Shown in pieces: positions 1 to 10,532 of a DNA stretch of 64,000 bases. The DNA is taken from positions 1,550,001-1,614,000 of the forward strand of contig NC_079236.1 in assembly GCF_028502605.1 (NCBI RefSeq), in the 5' to 3' direction. Numbering within the stretch: the stretch's first letter is position 1; each line of letters begins with the position of its first letter. A program made the translations under genes and the position numbers. The notes under the pieces are model-generated. The model saw nothing but the letters and a program-made list of their open reading frames with translations. It did no database searches and was not told the DNA's origin. The stretch comes from Trichoderma breve. Lineage: Eukaryota > Ascomycota > Sordariomycetes > Hypocreales > Hypocreaceae.

Positions 1-1149
1 TTGAATCCAGTCACTGCCTAGCCGCTTCCGCACTTCTCGCAAAACTGAGGTGACAGAGGCATAAGCAGGGGGGAGATAACCAGCTAGGAACGCATCTGCC
101 TCAATTTCCGTCATGTGTCTTTGATCAGGGGGCAAGCCAACGCCACCCATCTGCCCATTTTTTCTTCCTTCCGGTGTTGATGGTGAAGTCGGCAGTCCTT
201 GTCCACCAAAGGCTGCTTCGGCGGCCGTCTTGACGTGGCTCAAATGAGTTCGATCCAAAAGGTCCCGAATGGGTGTAACGAGTGCGCTTTGAGGTAGCGC
301 AATTTCGACTGGGCTTCCATGGAATCTGCCTTGCAATGTGAAAGGATGGAATCTCCGCGTCTCGCCTAGGCTCATGTCCCTCTCTAGGCTATCCGTAGTC
401 TGTTCTGGTTGATCAAATAGTTCATCCTCTTCGTCCATTTCATATGCTTCCTGCTCTGCTTCGGCTTCTTCTCTAGCTGCTGCAATTTCATCTTCTATTT
501 GTTTTTGTTGCGCGGCCTTGAAGTCTTGCATCAATCTCTGCAATGCCTCATGCTCCCTTGGGTTTCTTGCCACCGCATCGACGTACCCTGGTGACTCCTC
601 AATAGTGTCTAGTGCAGAATCAGATGCCAACGGCTGTTCAGACTCTGAAGCTGCCTCCTCAGCATCGTTCTGCTGGTAAGGTAGTTCGTAGGTGACTTCT
701 TCAAAGCCCCCCTCCTCCAATTGCCGCAGCAAGGTCCTTTCATCATTCACTCGTGATGATTGACCCCCCATATCGGCGTGAGTTGGAATTCCAACATCTT
801 CTGGAGCAGTCTCACGAAGTGGTGGGCCATAAAGCCGTTCGTACAGCGCATACTCCTCGTCGTTGAGATAGCCCTTTGGAAGCGTGTCTCGAAAGCGTTG
901 TTTTGCTTCTCGAACAACCTTTTCAATATCCTCCAAAGATTGGCTCTTTGATACATCTGTTGGCTCGTGAAGAGCAATGCTGGAAGCAGAAAAACATCGT
1001 CTGCTTATTTGAGAAGAGCTTCGCTGAATTTGTATGCGTGGGGCAGTTGTTCTTCGCACTGATGCTGAGGAAAACTGCCTTGGTGCTGTAAAAAGAAATG
1101 TGTAGCTGCACTTTGGGCAAGCATTCTTGAGCCCATTTAATGACAGCAT
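1..1149 (-). CDS. rsm22: Mitochondrial Rsm22-type ribosomal small-subunit methyltransferase, N-terminal part (3' end outside window)
   Basis: This reading frame runs on the minus strand from an ATG at 1149 and is still open at base 1, so only about the first 383 residues are present. The N-terminus is rich in Arg, Ser and Ala with no acidic residues for about 50 residues, as expected for a mitochondrial presequence. The conserved block LPKGYLNDEEYALYERLYGP follows, then an acidic Gln/Glu-rich linker, and near the edge LAGYLPPAYASVTSVLREVR, which leads into the Rossmann methyltransferase fold of the Rsm22 family. Family members act in assembly of the mitochondrial small ribosomal subunit. An in-frame ATG at 1254 would add 35 residues, but the start at 1149 (MLSLNGLKNACPKC) looks more like family N-termini. 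The family call is from memory of these motifs; the catalytic domain lies outside. Confidence 0.8.
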   Translation of the reverse strand, partial: MLSLNGLKNACPKCSYTFLFTAPRQFSSASVRRTTAPRIQIQRSSSQISRRCFSASSIALHEPTDVSKSQSLEDIEKVVREAKQRFRDTLPKGYLNDEEYALYERLYGPPLRETAPEDVGIPTHADMGGQSSRVNDERTLLRQLEEGGFEEVTYELPYQQNDAEEAASESEQPLASDSALDTIEESPGYVDAVARNPREHEALQRLMQDFKAAQQKQIEDEIAAAREEAEAEQEAYEMDEEDELFDQPEQTTDSLERDMSLGETRRFHPFTLQGRFHGSPVEIALPQSALVTPIRDLLDRTHLSHVKTAAEAAFGGQGLPTSPSTPEGRKNGQMGGVGLPPDQRHMTEIEADAFLAGYLPPAYASVTSVLREVRKRLGSDWIQ

Positions 1150-1372
1150 CTTCTTTTCTTGTACACAATTTGAGCACGAGACAAGAGCTGCTGCTTGCTC
1201 GAAAGATGAAGGTTTCTTGGACTTTTTCAAGCTGTCGCAGTCACGTGATGCCATGATTGGAGATAGCTCGCATGTGAGAGGTCAATCAGCGCTAGGCCCA
1301 CTGAACCAGTTTAACAAGATGGACATTAACACCCAACATCAAATGTCACTCATGCTGCTTCTTCTTCAAACA

Positions 1373-1617
1373 TATTATCGCTCCGTATAATACATAGCCA
1401 TTCTGGGTACGCCGGTGGCTATTCTAGGTACGCCGGTTGATATAGGAAAACCCTAAGAAAAGCCCTCTCTCTAAAAGAATCTACCTTAGGTACCCCTTGC
1501 GTTCCTAGGTGTTTTTTCCCCAGAGGGTTTTTCCTAGGGTTTTCCTATATCAGCCGACGTACTTAGAATGGCTACCGACGTACCCAGAATAGCTATGTAT
1601 TATACGGAGCGATAATA
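1373..1617. mobile_element. Foldback MITE-like element with ~95-bp terminal inverted repeats
   Basis: Two arms of about 95 bp (from 1373 rightward and from 1617 leftward) are inverted copies starting TATTATCGCTCCG and ending near a run of CCCTCT. They surround a core of roughly 55 bp. Each arm carries an internal direct duplication of about 21 bp (ATTCT..GTACG.CGG). The ends fit a TA target duplication, as for Tc1/mariner-derived MITEs. There is no room for a transposase. Within the arms I count nine mismatches, all C/T or G/A transitions. The element sits between the start of rsm22 and the 3' side of the thioredoxin gene. Confidence 0.8.
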
Positions 1618-1905
1618 CGTTAGATAGCTGGCTTGGGCCGACCTCTTTGCCCTCAAGGGATTTTGTTGTTTGCAGCGGGGTCGTTAATAACAAACAAGTA
1701 TTGTCTTTTCCTTCCAGGTTTCAAAATCAGATTATGGGTTGCTACTAATAGCTGTCGCTTAATCATATAGCAGCAGAGTCCCTCGTATGCTGGCATAGCT
1801 AACGCAGTGTAGGTAGAGAACGCTCACGCACAGAATCACAGACAGCTTCTCCAACCATTCAACTCCCAGCGCATTATAACAAATCACAAATCAGCTAGTG
1901 TCCTA

Positions 1906-2055
1906 ATGGCTGACTTTTGTTGTTGCGCCCGAGCGCTCCCTGCTGGTGCCGGCCCTCCAGCCGATGCCGGCTTCAACGGTGGCTGCTGTCTCTTCGGATT
2001 GAACATGGACTGTTCCGCCGCCTTGTACGAATCAATCTGGCTCGCCAGTCAGTAA
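1906..2055 (+). CDS. Candidate small cysteine-rich protein, 49 aa (unconfirmed)
   Basis: An ATG at 1906 opens 49 codons ending in TAA at 2053-2055. The product begins MADFCCCARALPAGAGPPAD and carries six Cys (a CCC triplet, a CC pair and a single Cys) and many Gly/Ala/Pro. It has no obvious signal peptide. It lies just downstream of the thioredoxin stop on the opposite strand, so the two transcripts would converge or overlap. I recognise no family. The region is more GC-rich than its flanks. It could be a real small protein or a chance frame in the thioredoxin 3' UTR. Confidence 0.3.
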   Translation: MADFCCCARALPAGAGPPADAGFNGGCCLFGLNMDCSAALYESIWLASQ

Positions 2056-2073
2056 ATTCGCACCTCCCTCTTC

Positions 2074-2632
2074 CTACGCTTCCTTGTTACGTGCCGAAAA
2101 TAAAGACGTGAGATACAGCCCGACAAACATCATGATGATGTTGAGCAACAGCGTCACGCTCCAGTGACGGCCCTGGCCGGGGATGGGACCATCGCCACCG
2201 AGTGTCCTGCCGGGCGTCTTGAATACGTCCTCGACTTTGCCACCGTCGCTGAGCGAGACGGCCTTTGTGATGGCTTCGGTCAAGGCTGACGGGTTGGCGC
2301 CGCGGATGGTCTCGACGGCCGTGCCGTTGTGGAAGATCTTGAACGTGGGCATGGCAGTGACGCCTTGGCTGCGGGCGATGTTGGCTTGGTTGTCGACGTT
2401 GACCTTGGCAAAGGCCACCTTGTTCGGGCGCGAGTGCTCCTTGGAGAGGCGCTCAAAGTGCGGCGCAATCATCTTGCAGGGACCGCACCAATCGGCGTAG
2501 ACTGTGATGCTTTGTTAGTCGGGCTGGCGCAAAGACCGGACGAGATACCGTACAATCTGCGACGACGACGGTGGTTCCTGACAGCAACGTCTGCCACTCG
2601 CCGTCAGATCCGATGTTGATGGGGCCGCTCAT
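2074..2632 (-). CDS. Thioredoxin-domain protein with C-terminal membrane anchor
   Basis: Two exons (2632-2554 and 2501-2074) encode 168 residues. The 52-bp intron starts GTACGG, has a CTAAC branch site and ends CACAG. The thioredoxin fold occupies about residues 1-110, with the redox motif WCGPC at residues 31-35, the following lysine KMIAP, and the cis-proline region AMPTFKIF. A second region (about 140-162) is a hydrophobic helix, LLLNIIMMFVGLYLTSLF, followed by a short charged tail (SARNKEA). The protein is therefore probably a tail-anchored thioredoxin with its active site facing the cytosol. Soluble cytosolic thioredoxins of about 105 residues lack this extension. Orientation is inferred from the absence of a signal peptide. 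The start is set by MSGPINIGSDGEWQ, which leads directly into the fold. Confidence 0.85.
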
Positions 2633-3389
2633 TGTGAAGATGCGCTTGTAGATACTGGACGATTTTATTGCTGTGTGTTGCGGCTCTGCTGTTGGTGATG
2701 ATTCAAAGTTCTTTGAACGTGGCCAGCTTGCGCATTTGTCCGTCTTGATCAATGGATGTTTGCTGAGTAATTGGTGGTACAGCGCTACTGCCAGGTCTAT
2801 GGCGTAATTTTCAGGTACCTTGGCGCGCTAGGGCCTCTAAGAATGTCACTGGACCATCAAAGGGTGGGAAAATAAGGCAACTTGATGACTAACTTTTCAA
2901 TAGTTAGCATGATATGCCATACGGTTGATGAGATTGATGCTTGTCCACGACACAAAATTAACTCTTATCGCATCCATGTCATTATTCAAGTGTACGTTCA
3001 GTATATGTAAACAGTGCTTATAATAATTATTAAAATAAACAACGCTACTAGCAGTAGCGGCACTATCATCAAGCTGTAGCGAACTTCACCCTACAGATCC
3101 TCAGCGTTGGACTTATACATCTTTTCCTGTTAAAGCTCCCAACGATATGATAGGCTACCAGTCCCGTTCTGCATCACAGGAGCTTTTGCAAATCAGCTAC
3201 ACAATCTATATAGAGCTTATTTGAGATAATAAGAGCCAAAATGTTCGTCTATTGGGTTGCGTGTCATCGGTTCTCTATATACACCGACAACAGTGCTTCA
3301 GCTGCAGGCTTCAAGCGCTTGATGCGCAGAAAAGCTTCCAAAGTCCATTTCATCACCAGTAACGAGTTTAAAGTAACTCACCAAATCAT
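2633..3389. other. Intergenic region, thioredoxin 5' side / adenylosuccinate synthetase 3' side
   Basis: No gene is seen. The sequence is AT-rich from about 2880 to 3300 and presumably contains the thioredoxin promoter and the 3' UTR of the adenylosuccinate synthetase gene, which ends at 3390. Confidence 0.6.
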
Positions 3390-6300
3390 TTAGTTACGTG
3401 TGATCATAGCCTCACGGTCTGGACCAGTACCGATCCATTTGACCTGCTCAAAATTAGTGCATACTTCTTTGAAGCCAGTGCAAGCGACGCCATATTAGGC
3501 AAAGAAGCCAACCAACCTTTACTCCAATGAACTTTTCGATGTACTAAAGAGACAGTCAGTAAATATAATCAGATCCATTTATAGTTAAAAATTGATGTAC
3601 CTCGATGTAGTCCTGGGCCTGCTTGGGAAGCTCATCGTATGTCCGGGCGTTGGTCGTCGGCTTGTTCCACCCAGGCATTTCGTGGTAAACGACTTCGGCG
3701 TTATCTAGAATGTTATGGTCCGCCGGATAATAGTCAAGATCCTAATACTTTCAGCTATGCCTCAAGACTTCGGCCCACAACAGCTTCCTACCTGGCCTGT
3801 GCTCTTGTCTTTGTATGCAATGGCGATCTTGATTGTCTCGAAGGAATCGAGTACATCGAGCTACATCAAGAGTCAACTTTTGAATCCCATCAGAGCAGTG
3901 AGAAGATCTTGTAAGGCTTACTTTGGTCAAGTTCAATGCAGTGTAGTAGTTGACCATGTGGCCGTGCTTCACAACAACGAGATCTATAAAGTCCAAGTAA
4001 GTATCGACCAGGTTTAATACGGCGAGGTGTTAACATACCGAGCCTATACAATTAGCTATGTACCCGATATTTTTAATAGAGAGAGAGACTTACCAACCAC
4101 AGCGACGTTTTCGGCCTGTGGATGTTCCCCATTCTCGGCCCACCTCCTGGAGTTTTGTTCCGACCCTGTTAGGTACATGGTCAGTCTGCTTCGATTCCAA
4201 CGTTGAGTAGTAATAGGGTGACAGTACTCTTCGAGATCTTCCGTCTTGAAAGCGCCAGCGCCAACACGTGTGGTATCTATAATCATCAGCATCTGCTATA
4301 AACCATTGTAGATAGTTAGAGGTAGGGGGTTGCTTCGATATAGCTACTGGCCAAAAGGTCTAGTGATTACCCATATTACTTACAGGCTTTTACCACTCCG
4401 ATAGTCTCTGTAATGGCCTTGGGGTTGAGCGTTAAGCCAGCGATGATGCCAGAAATTGCGGTATTGGATGAAGTGACATAGGGGTATGATCCCATCGAAA
4501 GGTCGAGCATTACAGCCTGTTGGTACCAAGACAAGTAAACCACCTGGTCACGTACTCCGAAGCCTTAACGTGGACAGAGCGGCGGTTGACATGGCAGGAC
4601 GTGGCCACGTCCACATTATATTGTCTCTTCGCCGATGCCAGAGGTTATGAGCTTCAAGTACATGACGGCAGGCAGGTTACCAGCCCGTTCAGGTCAGTAA
4701 ATAACCAACTTGCTAGGAGCTGAAGACGAACATTTGCACCCTCGATAATGATGTTCATGTTGCTCGTTTGACTATAAGAGTTAATTAGCTTCTTGCAATA
4801 TTTATGAGGGAAAGGTTCGCCGGAAAACAAAGGAACAGATATTGATCCATTCATCTGCTTCTCTCGATATCACGCCGCCAAGGCTACCTACGCAGAATAC
4901 ATAAAGCTCAAACCATCAATGGCATACTTTGCGAGCTCCGTACGGTATCCTCGGAATCTCTTAATCTCTTCCTCGACATCATACTTGAGCAGATCGCCGT
5001 AACGGGCCTTGTAGCCATGTGCCAGTCGACGCAGTTTTGATTCGAAGAGTTCTTGGTCGAACACATCGGCTAAACGAATTCCACTTCTCTAATCTTGGTT
5101 CAGTAAACGGTCAGTACTCTGGGATTTTAAATGCTTACAGCAGCCTTGGTCTATCAAGGTCAGTGTCAGTATGAACGCATAGATTTATCTGACGATAATG
5201 CGAATATCTGCTTACACTATACGAGGGTCCGTTCACAATAATGTTAGCTTATGTGGTGAAAGATGTGAACAAGGTGGACTTATAATTCCGCGGCCAGTGG
5301 TGCCGATTTTGCGCTCTGGCCAAGTTAGACGTGAACAAACGCCCCGACTATAGATCGCTTACCTCCTAGCTCAATCTCCTCGAGACCGTCGACGGCGGCG
5401 TGAAGGTCAAAGTTGATATGAACCTAGGTGTCACAAGTCAGCAAGTATATGACATAACGCAGTACCGCAGTGTTGCCTGGGTCACTGACTCTGTCAGACA
5501 CAAGGATCCGATCATAGACATTGGGAAGTCCTTTCTATTTATGATATCAGCAACGATTTCTTGATAGTTGCCAGGTCGATAAATACCTCTTCAAGTTGCT
5601 TCAACTCTGAGAAGAACGAAGGGCTAAAAATGGTCAGCATTGCGGTTATGCATCGATAGGCCAAACGGATTGCATGTTGAGCTGAGCGGCGAGACGAGAC
5701 TCGCATAAAAGCACGGAACACTGGACTTGTGGGACTTACACATGAAAGACTCTGTTGCAATCGGATGCCGTTAGTATAGGTAAAATGCTTGTTCAACACT
5801 TACTCGTCTTGAAGAGAAGTAAGTTCAAGCGACTTACACATCGGAGCCGATGAAGTTCATGCTACCATCAAGTCAGCATCTACTCGTCAAAGGTGGGCTT
5901 AAATCGACAACGTACCAGTTCGGGTTGATGAGACCAGAAGGGAGCAGGTGAAAGCTATTGTTGGTCAATTAATCGTTTAGTTGACAAGCCGGTGCTTTGA
6001 TTCGGCGTCTGCATACCTGTACGAGACACCGTTGGCGCTGTGACAGTGGCGGTCAGCGATATAGTTCATAAGTCATGGCAGAATAGCACGGCGGACGAGA
6101 CTCACACAATAGAGTGACCAGCATTATGGCCTCCCTAGAATATCGGGTCAGTATTTTGTATACGCAGTCGCATAGGATGTTGGCTTACAGCGGCCCTCGC
6201 GCTATCATCCAGTTAGTGTCTATTCCTCGTAACTTCGAACTCGTTAAGAGGGAATAAGTTTCAATTTCTGAACACTTAAGAAGAGTTTAATCAGAGGGTG

Positions 6301-6662
6301 GAATATGGTCCAGAATGATACCATATTGCAAGCATATTATTTGACTCCTTGCCATATTCGCCCTCTGTTGGCTCTCACTCATATCCAGAAACAACACAAA
6401 CAACAACCTGCTTCCCCATAAGGAACTTACCAGAGTTGAGCTTCAGGCGCAAGAATATCAACTAATTTGCCTTTCTGGCGTTTAATAGGTCAGTTGAGTA
6501 CTCAAAATGACATATCAGATGGTCAGACGCACTCCTTCATCGCCTATGGAAACACAATTGAGTTAGCGACAAGACGTCTGCGTTACAACCCGCGCGGGGT
6601 AGCAAATAAGGGAAAGAGAATGACAAACCCCATTGGGCACCCAAGACGACCTTGATAGGCAT
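3390..6662 (-). CDS. Adenylosuccinate synthetase, ~26 exons with micro-exons
   Basis: The enzyme joins IMP and Asp using GTP, the first committed step of AMP synthesis. Spliced by eye, the gene reads from [12 protein letters not shown] (ATG at 6662) to [15 protein letters not shown] and TAA at 3392-3390, about 430 residues, the usual family length. Conserved sites are present: GDEGKGK (catalytic Asp), [10 protein letters not shown] (catalytic His), [36 protein letters not shown] and [12 protein letters not shown]. The protein appears intact although coding DNA is only about 40% of the span. I infer 26 exons, with micro-exons at 6543-6533 (11 nt), 6201-6189 (13), 5751-5740 (12), 5230-5216 (15), 5150-5139 (12) and 4043-4039 (5). 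The intron at 5283-5231 begins ATAAGT and ends AC; the others checked are GT-AG. Neighbouring genes have zero to five introns. It is divergent from the SPOUT methyltransferase gene at 7823. Junctions need cDNA confirmation. Confidence 0.92.
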
Positions 6663-7822
6663 GACGTGCGACTAGCGACAATTGTCAGTGGTGTTGAGTG
6701 AAAAGGCGAGAGGGATTCCTGTGACTGTTCTAAGAGGAATATAAAACGCAGGATCGGCGTCGAAGTTTGATGGACAAGCAGCTAGCTTGGTTCCTTAAGT
6801 ACATGCGCAATGGCTCCAAAAGTCAGAGATGCAGAAATTCCAACCACCAAAATTGTATATCTTTTACTCGCAAACTTATGCAAAACAAGTCAAATTTTCT
6901 CCACGTATACAAACTCATCTGTCATAACAAAGACAAAAATGGATTCAACGACTAAACACTCTATTTACAAACCAAATGTCCCGCCAAAGGAATACTTGAA
7001 GGTACTTCCCAGATGGAACAAAACTTCTAATGGAGGGGCGGATGGAGGGGCGTTCTGCCAATTTTGATCCTTATATAGAAGGCGGTCAAGGCCGATGACG
7101 GAATGTGAGTATACTCTTTGATCGTTGACGTGCTTGCTGGTATGTCAGATCAGATGAACTGTGGCCACTGGATAGCTATTGATTATCACTAACATATAAT
7201 GAATAGCACAAGGAGTTGTACTGATTTTATTTCAAATGAATGTCGATTGCCCATAACAATATCCAGCAACTCGGAACCATTCAAGCGGAGGTCAAAAGAA
7301 GCGAGACTGGAAACTAAATAATTATAGTAGTAAATACTAAGAATATATAACTATAATAGCAGTTACTGGAGAAATATAGATATAGTAGCAGATACTTAGA
7401 GAATAAACGTATCATTCAATGTGTAAGTGTTCGAAATCTTCTTGGCTGTAGTTTTTCTGCCCGCTTGCCATTCCACCTTAAAATCTTAAAGCTATTTCAG
7501 AACACATCACTTGCTCGATACATTTATCGGATATGAACAAATACGGTCGTTGGAATATCATTTTCTTTCTCTCTCAATTTTTTTTAGAGGCCACCATATT
7601 TGCATGTCTCGTTTACCATATTTTCTCAAACGTCAACACTCATAGGGTAAGAAAACGAATGCATCAGTGGATGGCGACGGCCGATGATGACGCAGTTACA
7701 GAAGTGGTAGGCGGTATGATATAAAGTGGACCAACCTCCGGCAGAATACTATCAAAATATTTTGAGACGAGATTTGACCGGCATATGATCTGCATACTTC
7801 AGTGACAAAAAATACATTCACC
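6663..7822. promoter_or_regulatory. Divergent intergenic region between adenylosuccinate synthetase and SPOUT methyltransferase genes
   Basis: No convincing gene is seen in this 1.2-kb stretch; the open frames in it are short and unlike proteins. It must hold both promoters. Its AT-rich centre contains the first copy of a dispersed repeat (7282-7475). Confidence 0.6.
7282..7475. repeat. Dispersed AT-rich repeat, copy 1
   Basis: This segment starts AAGCGGAGGTCAAAAGAAGC, continues with two to three degenerate units of about 30 bp containing GCAGTTACTGGAGAAATATAG, and ends at GTGTTCGAAATCTTCTTGGC. The same three parts occur in the same order at 14294-14625. No open frame is present. Confidence 0.7.
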
Positions 7823-8970
7823 ATGTCATATCAAGAGCGCGAGGCAAAGGTATTATTTCATGACTTCTTTCAAGAGGAGATTGGATTCTAATTGAACATA
7901 CAGAAGAGAAAAACTGCCCACAATGGCGGCAACTCTCAGCAGGCGTTCCGCCCCGTCAACCTCCAAGCTTCAGAGGGAAGGGAATGGACTGTCTCTGTAG
8001 CATTCCCCAGCAGCACAATCGCGACGTAAGTATTTCATTCCCTTCTACTTTGAATGCTTCGGTTCCAGAAAGATAGACTTACTGATAGAATACCTCCAGC
8101 CTAGCCACGGCCGAGCAGCGAATCGCTGTGCCGGGTCGCATTGCCCGCGCTCTCGCCATCTTCTCCATCGACGAAGTCATTGTCTTTGACGACTCTCCGG
8201 TCAACACCCGCCCGCACAATACCGATAAATCTGTATATACTGGAGATACAGACCCGTGCCACTTCTTGACACATGTGCTATCGTATCTGGAAGCGCCGCC
8301 GTTTATGCGCAAAGCGCTTTTCCCTCTGCATCCAAACTTGCGACTGACCTCGTCCTTACCTGGTCTTGATACGCCGCACCACCCGCATATCAAGGAGTCG
8401 ATGATATACAGAGAAGGAGTTACCATTGCGGGAATGACAAAGTCGAGCGATGGCACGCTGGTAGAAATTGGCCTAGATAAGCCCGTCGAGATCAAAGAGG
8501 ACATTCCTCCCAAGACGAGAGTCACGCTCAAGATTTCAGAAGACGGGTCTGAGACCGCCGAGTGTGTTCACCCCCACGCGCCTCGCACGGAGGCTGGCTT
8601 CTACTGGGGCTATACCGTCCGACAGGCAAACTCCCTTTCGGCCGTCTTCACCGAGTCTCCCTACGAGGGTGGATACGACGTCAGCATCGGCACGTCTGAG
8701 AGAGGATCTCCAGTGGGCAAGGAGTTTCCATATGGCAAGCGTGTGCAGTTTAACCATGTTCTCATTGTGTTTGGCGGCCCGCGCGGCATTGAGTACGCGG
8801 CGATGAATGACGAGGAGCTTGGCGGGATGGGCATTCAGGGTGGAAAAACGAGGGAGTTGTTTGATCACTGGGTTGACGTGATGCCGAATCAAGGGAGCAG
8901 AACGATTCGGACGGAGGAGGCCATGTATATTGGGTTGACGGCATTGAAGCGGATATGGGAAAACGAGTAA
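7823..8970 (+). CDS. SPOUT-class RNA methyltransferase (C9orf114/SPOUT1-like)
   Basis: Three exons (7823-7849, 7904-8025, 8100-8970) encode 339 residues. The basic N-terminus (MSYQEREAKKRKTAHNG) is followed by WTVSVAFPSS and GRIARALAIFSIDEVIVFDD, typical of the start of the DUF171 / Methyltrn_RNA_3 fold. The C-terminal half has the SPOUT trefoil-knot region with HVLIVFGGPRGIEYA (about residues 265-285) and the closing NQGSRTIRTEEAMYIGLTAL. Members are predicted SAM-dependent RNA methyltransferases of nucleus or spindle; the substrate is not evident here. Both introns begin GTATTA or GTAAGT and end CAG. The start is fixed by the short first exon, which stays in frame and supplies the usual basic leader. 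It is divergent from the adenylosuccinate synthetase gene. Confidence 0.85.
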
Positions 8971-9232
8971 TTTTGGTTGAATAGAGCTGATACCCCCTCT
9001 ATCTCGCTCAGCTATCCTACATTTCTGCATTGTTTGATGATTATTTTCAGAGGGACGATACTCATATATTAAACCCCTTAGTACATGATAATTCTACAGC
9101 ATCTATAAGAGCCATTGTTGAAGACTCTCGCTATTTCAATCGTTGAATCGTGAACCCTCTAAATAGGAATCCATCCTCGCAAAAAACGCCTTGTTCCCAA
9201 GCAAATGATAGTTTCTTCTTTGCACAAGTATC

Positions 9233-10532
9233 TTACTGCGTCTTCGTAGCGTCAAGTGCCACCGCCTTGCCAAGGCCCTCACCCGCAATAGCGGCAGCCT
9301 TGTCACCAGCTCTCTTTCGGAGAACGTTCTCAATGAACGCCTCGCCGGCCTTGTAGGATGACCGAACAAGAGGTCCACTTGCACAGTAGAGGAAGCCCAT
9401 GTCGAGAGCGCGCTGGCGCCACATCTCGAACTCATCTGGGGTGACGTACTTTTCGACCTTGAGGTGTCGTTTGGTGGGACGCATGTATTGTCCAAAGGTA
9501 ACGACATCAACATTGGCCTTTCGTAGTTCTGTGATTTGTTAGATACTGTGTTGGTACTCTTGGTTTCGGATTTGAAATCAGAGACGTACCTCTTAGAGCA
9601 TCCATGACCTCGTGCTCTTGCTCTCCCAGACCAAGCATAATGCTAGTCTTGGTGATGATGCCCTCGTTGCCCCTCACTTCCTTGACGTGATTCAACACCT
9701 TCAAGCTCTGGCGGAACGTGGCTCTGCGATCACGCACATACGGCGTCAGGCCTTCCACAGTCTCGACATTGTGTGCATATACATCCAAACCGCTCTCCGC
9801 CACAATCTTGACCATGTCCAAGTCGCCTCCGAAATCTCCCGTCAGTGCCTCGACGAGCAATGTCGGCTTCTTCTGCTTAATCTTGCGAATTGTCTCCGCA
9901 AAGTGTCGGGCGCCTCCATCGATCAGGTCGTCACGGTCCACGCTCGTCAACACCACGTATCCAAGGCCCCATCGCGCAAGGGCCTCTGCAGTGTGCTCTG
10001 GCTCGTGGGGATCCAGAGGAGGAGGAGCACGGCTCGTCTTGACGCTGCAGAAGCGGCAGCCGCGAGTGCATGTGTCGCCCATGAGCATGATGGTGGCCGT
10101 TGCGGCGTTCTTGTCGGAACCGCCCCAGCATTCGGAGATGTTGGGACATCGCGCCTCCTCGCAGACGGTGTGCAGACCTAGGCCGCGCAGATCGCTCTTG
10201 ATCTTCTTGTAGTTGTCGTTGCCCGCGGGGATGGACGTCTTGAGCCACTCGGGCAGTCGTGTGATGGTCCTCTTCTTGCCTGCAGGGCCGACTTCGGCCG
10301 TCTTGAGAGCGTACGCATCGCTGGGCGACAGAGCCTGCGCAGGAGACGACGTCGCAACAAAGTCGGAGAAGGGCGCAACGGTCTTATCCTTGAAATATGT
10401 TCGGGGTCGAGAGGTCTTGGGAGCTTCGCTGGCGTCGGGGAGAGTGGCGAACGATCGGAGAGCGGGAGAAGCGGCCAGAGCCCTTCGCATGGGCGCCTGG
10501 GCTCGCTGAAGCGACGGAGCTATTGAAGCCAT
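9233..10532 (-). CDS. Lipoyl synthase, mitochondrial
   Basis: Two exons (10532-9590 and 9528-9233) encode 412 residues. The protein inserts two sulfurs into protein-bound octanoyl groups to form lipoyl cofactors in mitochondria. The first 50 residues are Arg/Ala/Ser-rich and resemble an import presequence. The auxiliary cluster ligands are in [12 protein letters not shown] (Cys124, Cys129, Cys135) and the radical-SAM cluster ligands in CTRGCRFC (Cys155, Cys159, Cys162). Further family motifs are [36 protein letters not shown] and [12 protein letters not shown]. The intron starts GTACGT, has a CTAAC branch site and ends CACAG, joining R-E-L-R. Length and all ligands are normal for the family. 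Confidence 0.96.

Noticed and set aside
3390..6662. Reading the adenylosuccinate synthetase region as a pseudogene because of the many stops in every frame
   Set aside because: All interruptions coincide with intron-like segments with splice and branch signals, and the spliced product keeps every catalytic motif at normal length.
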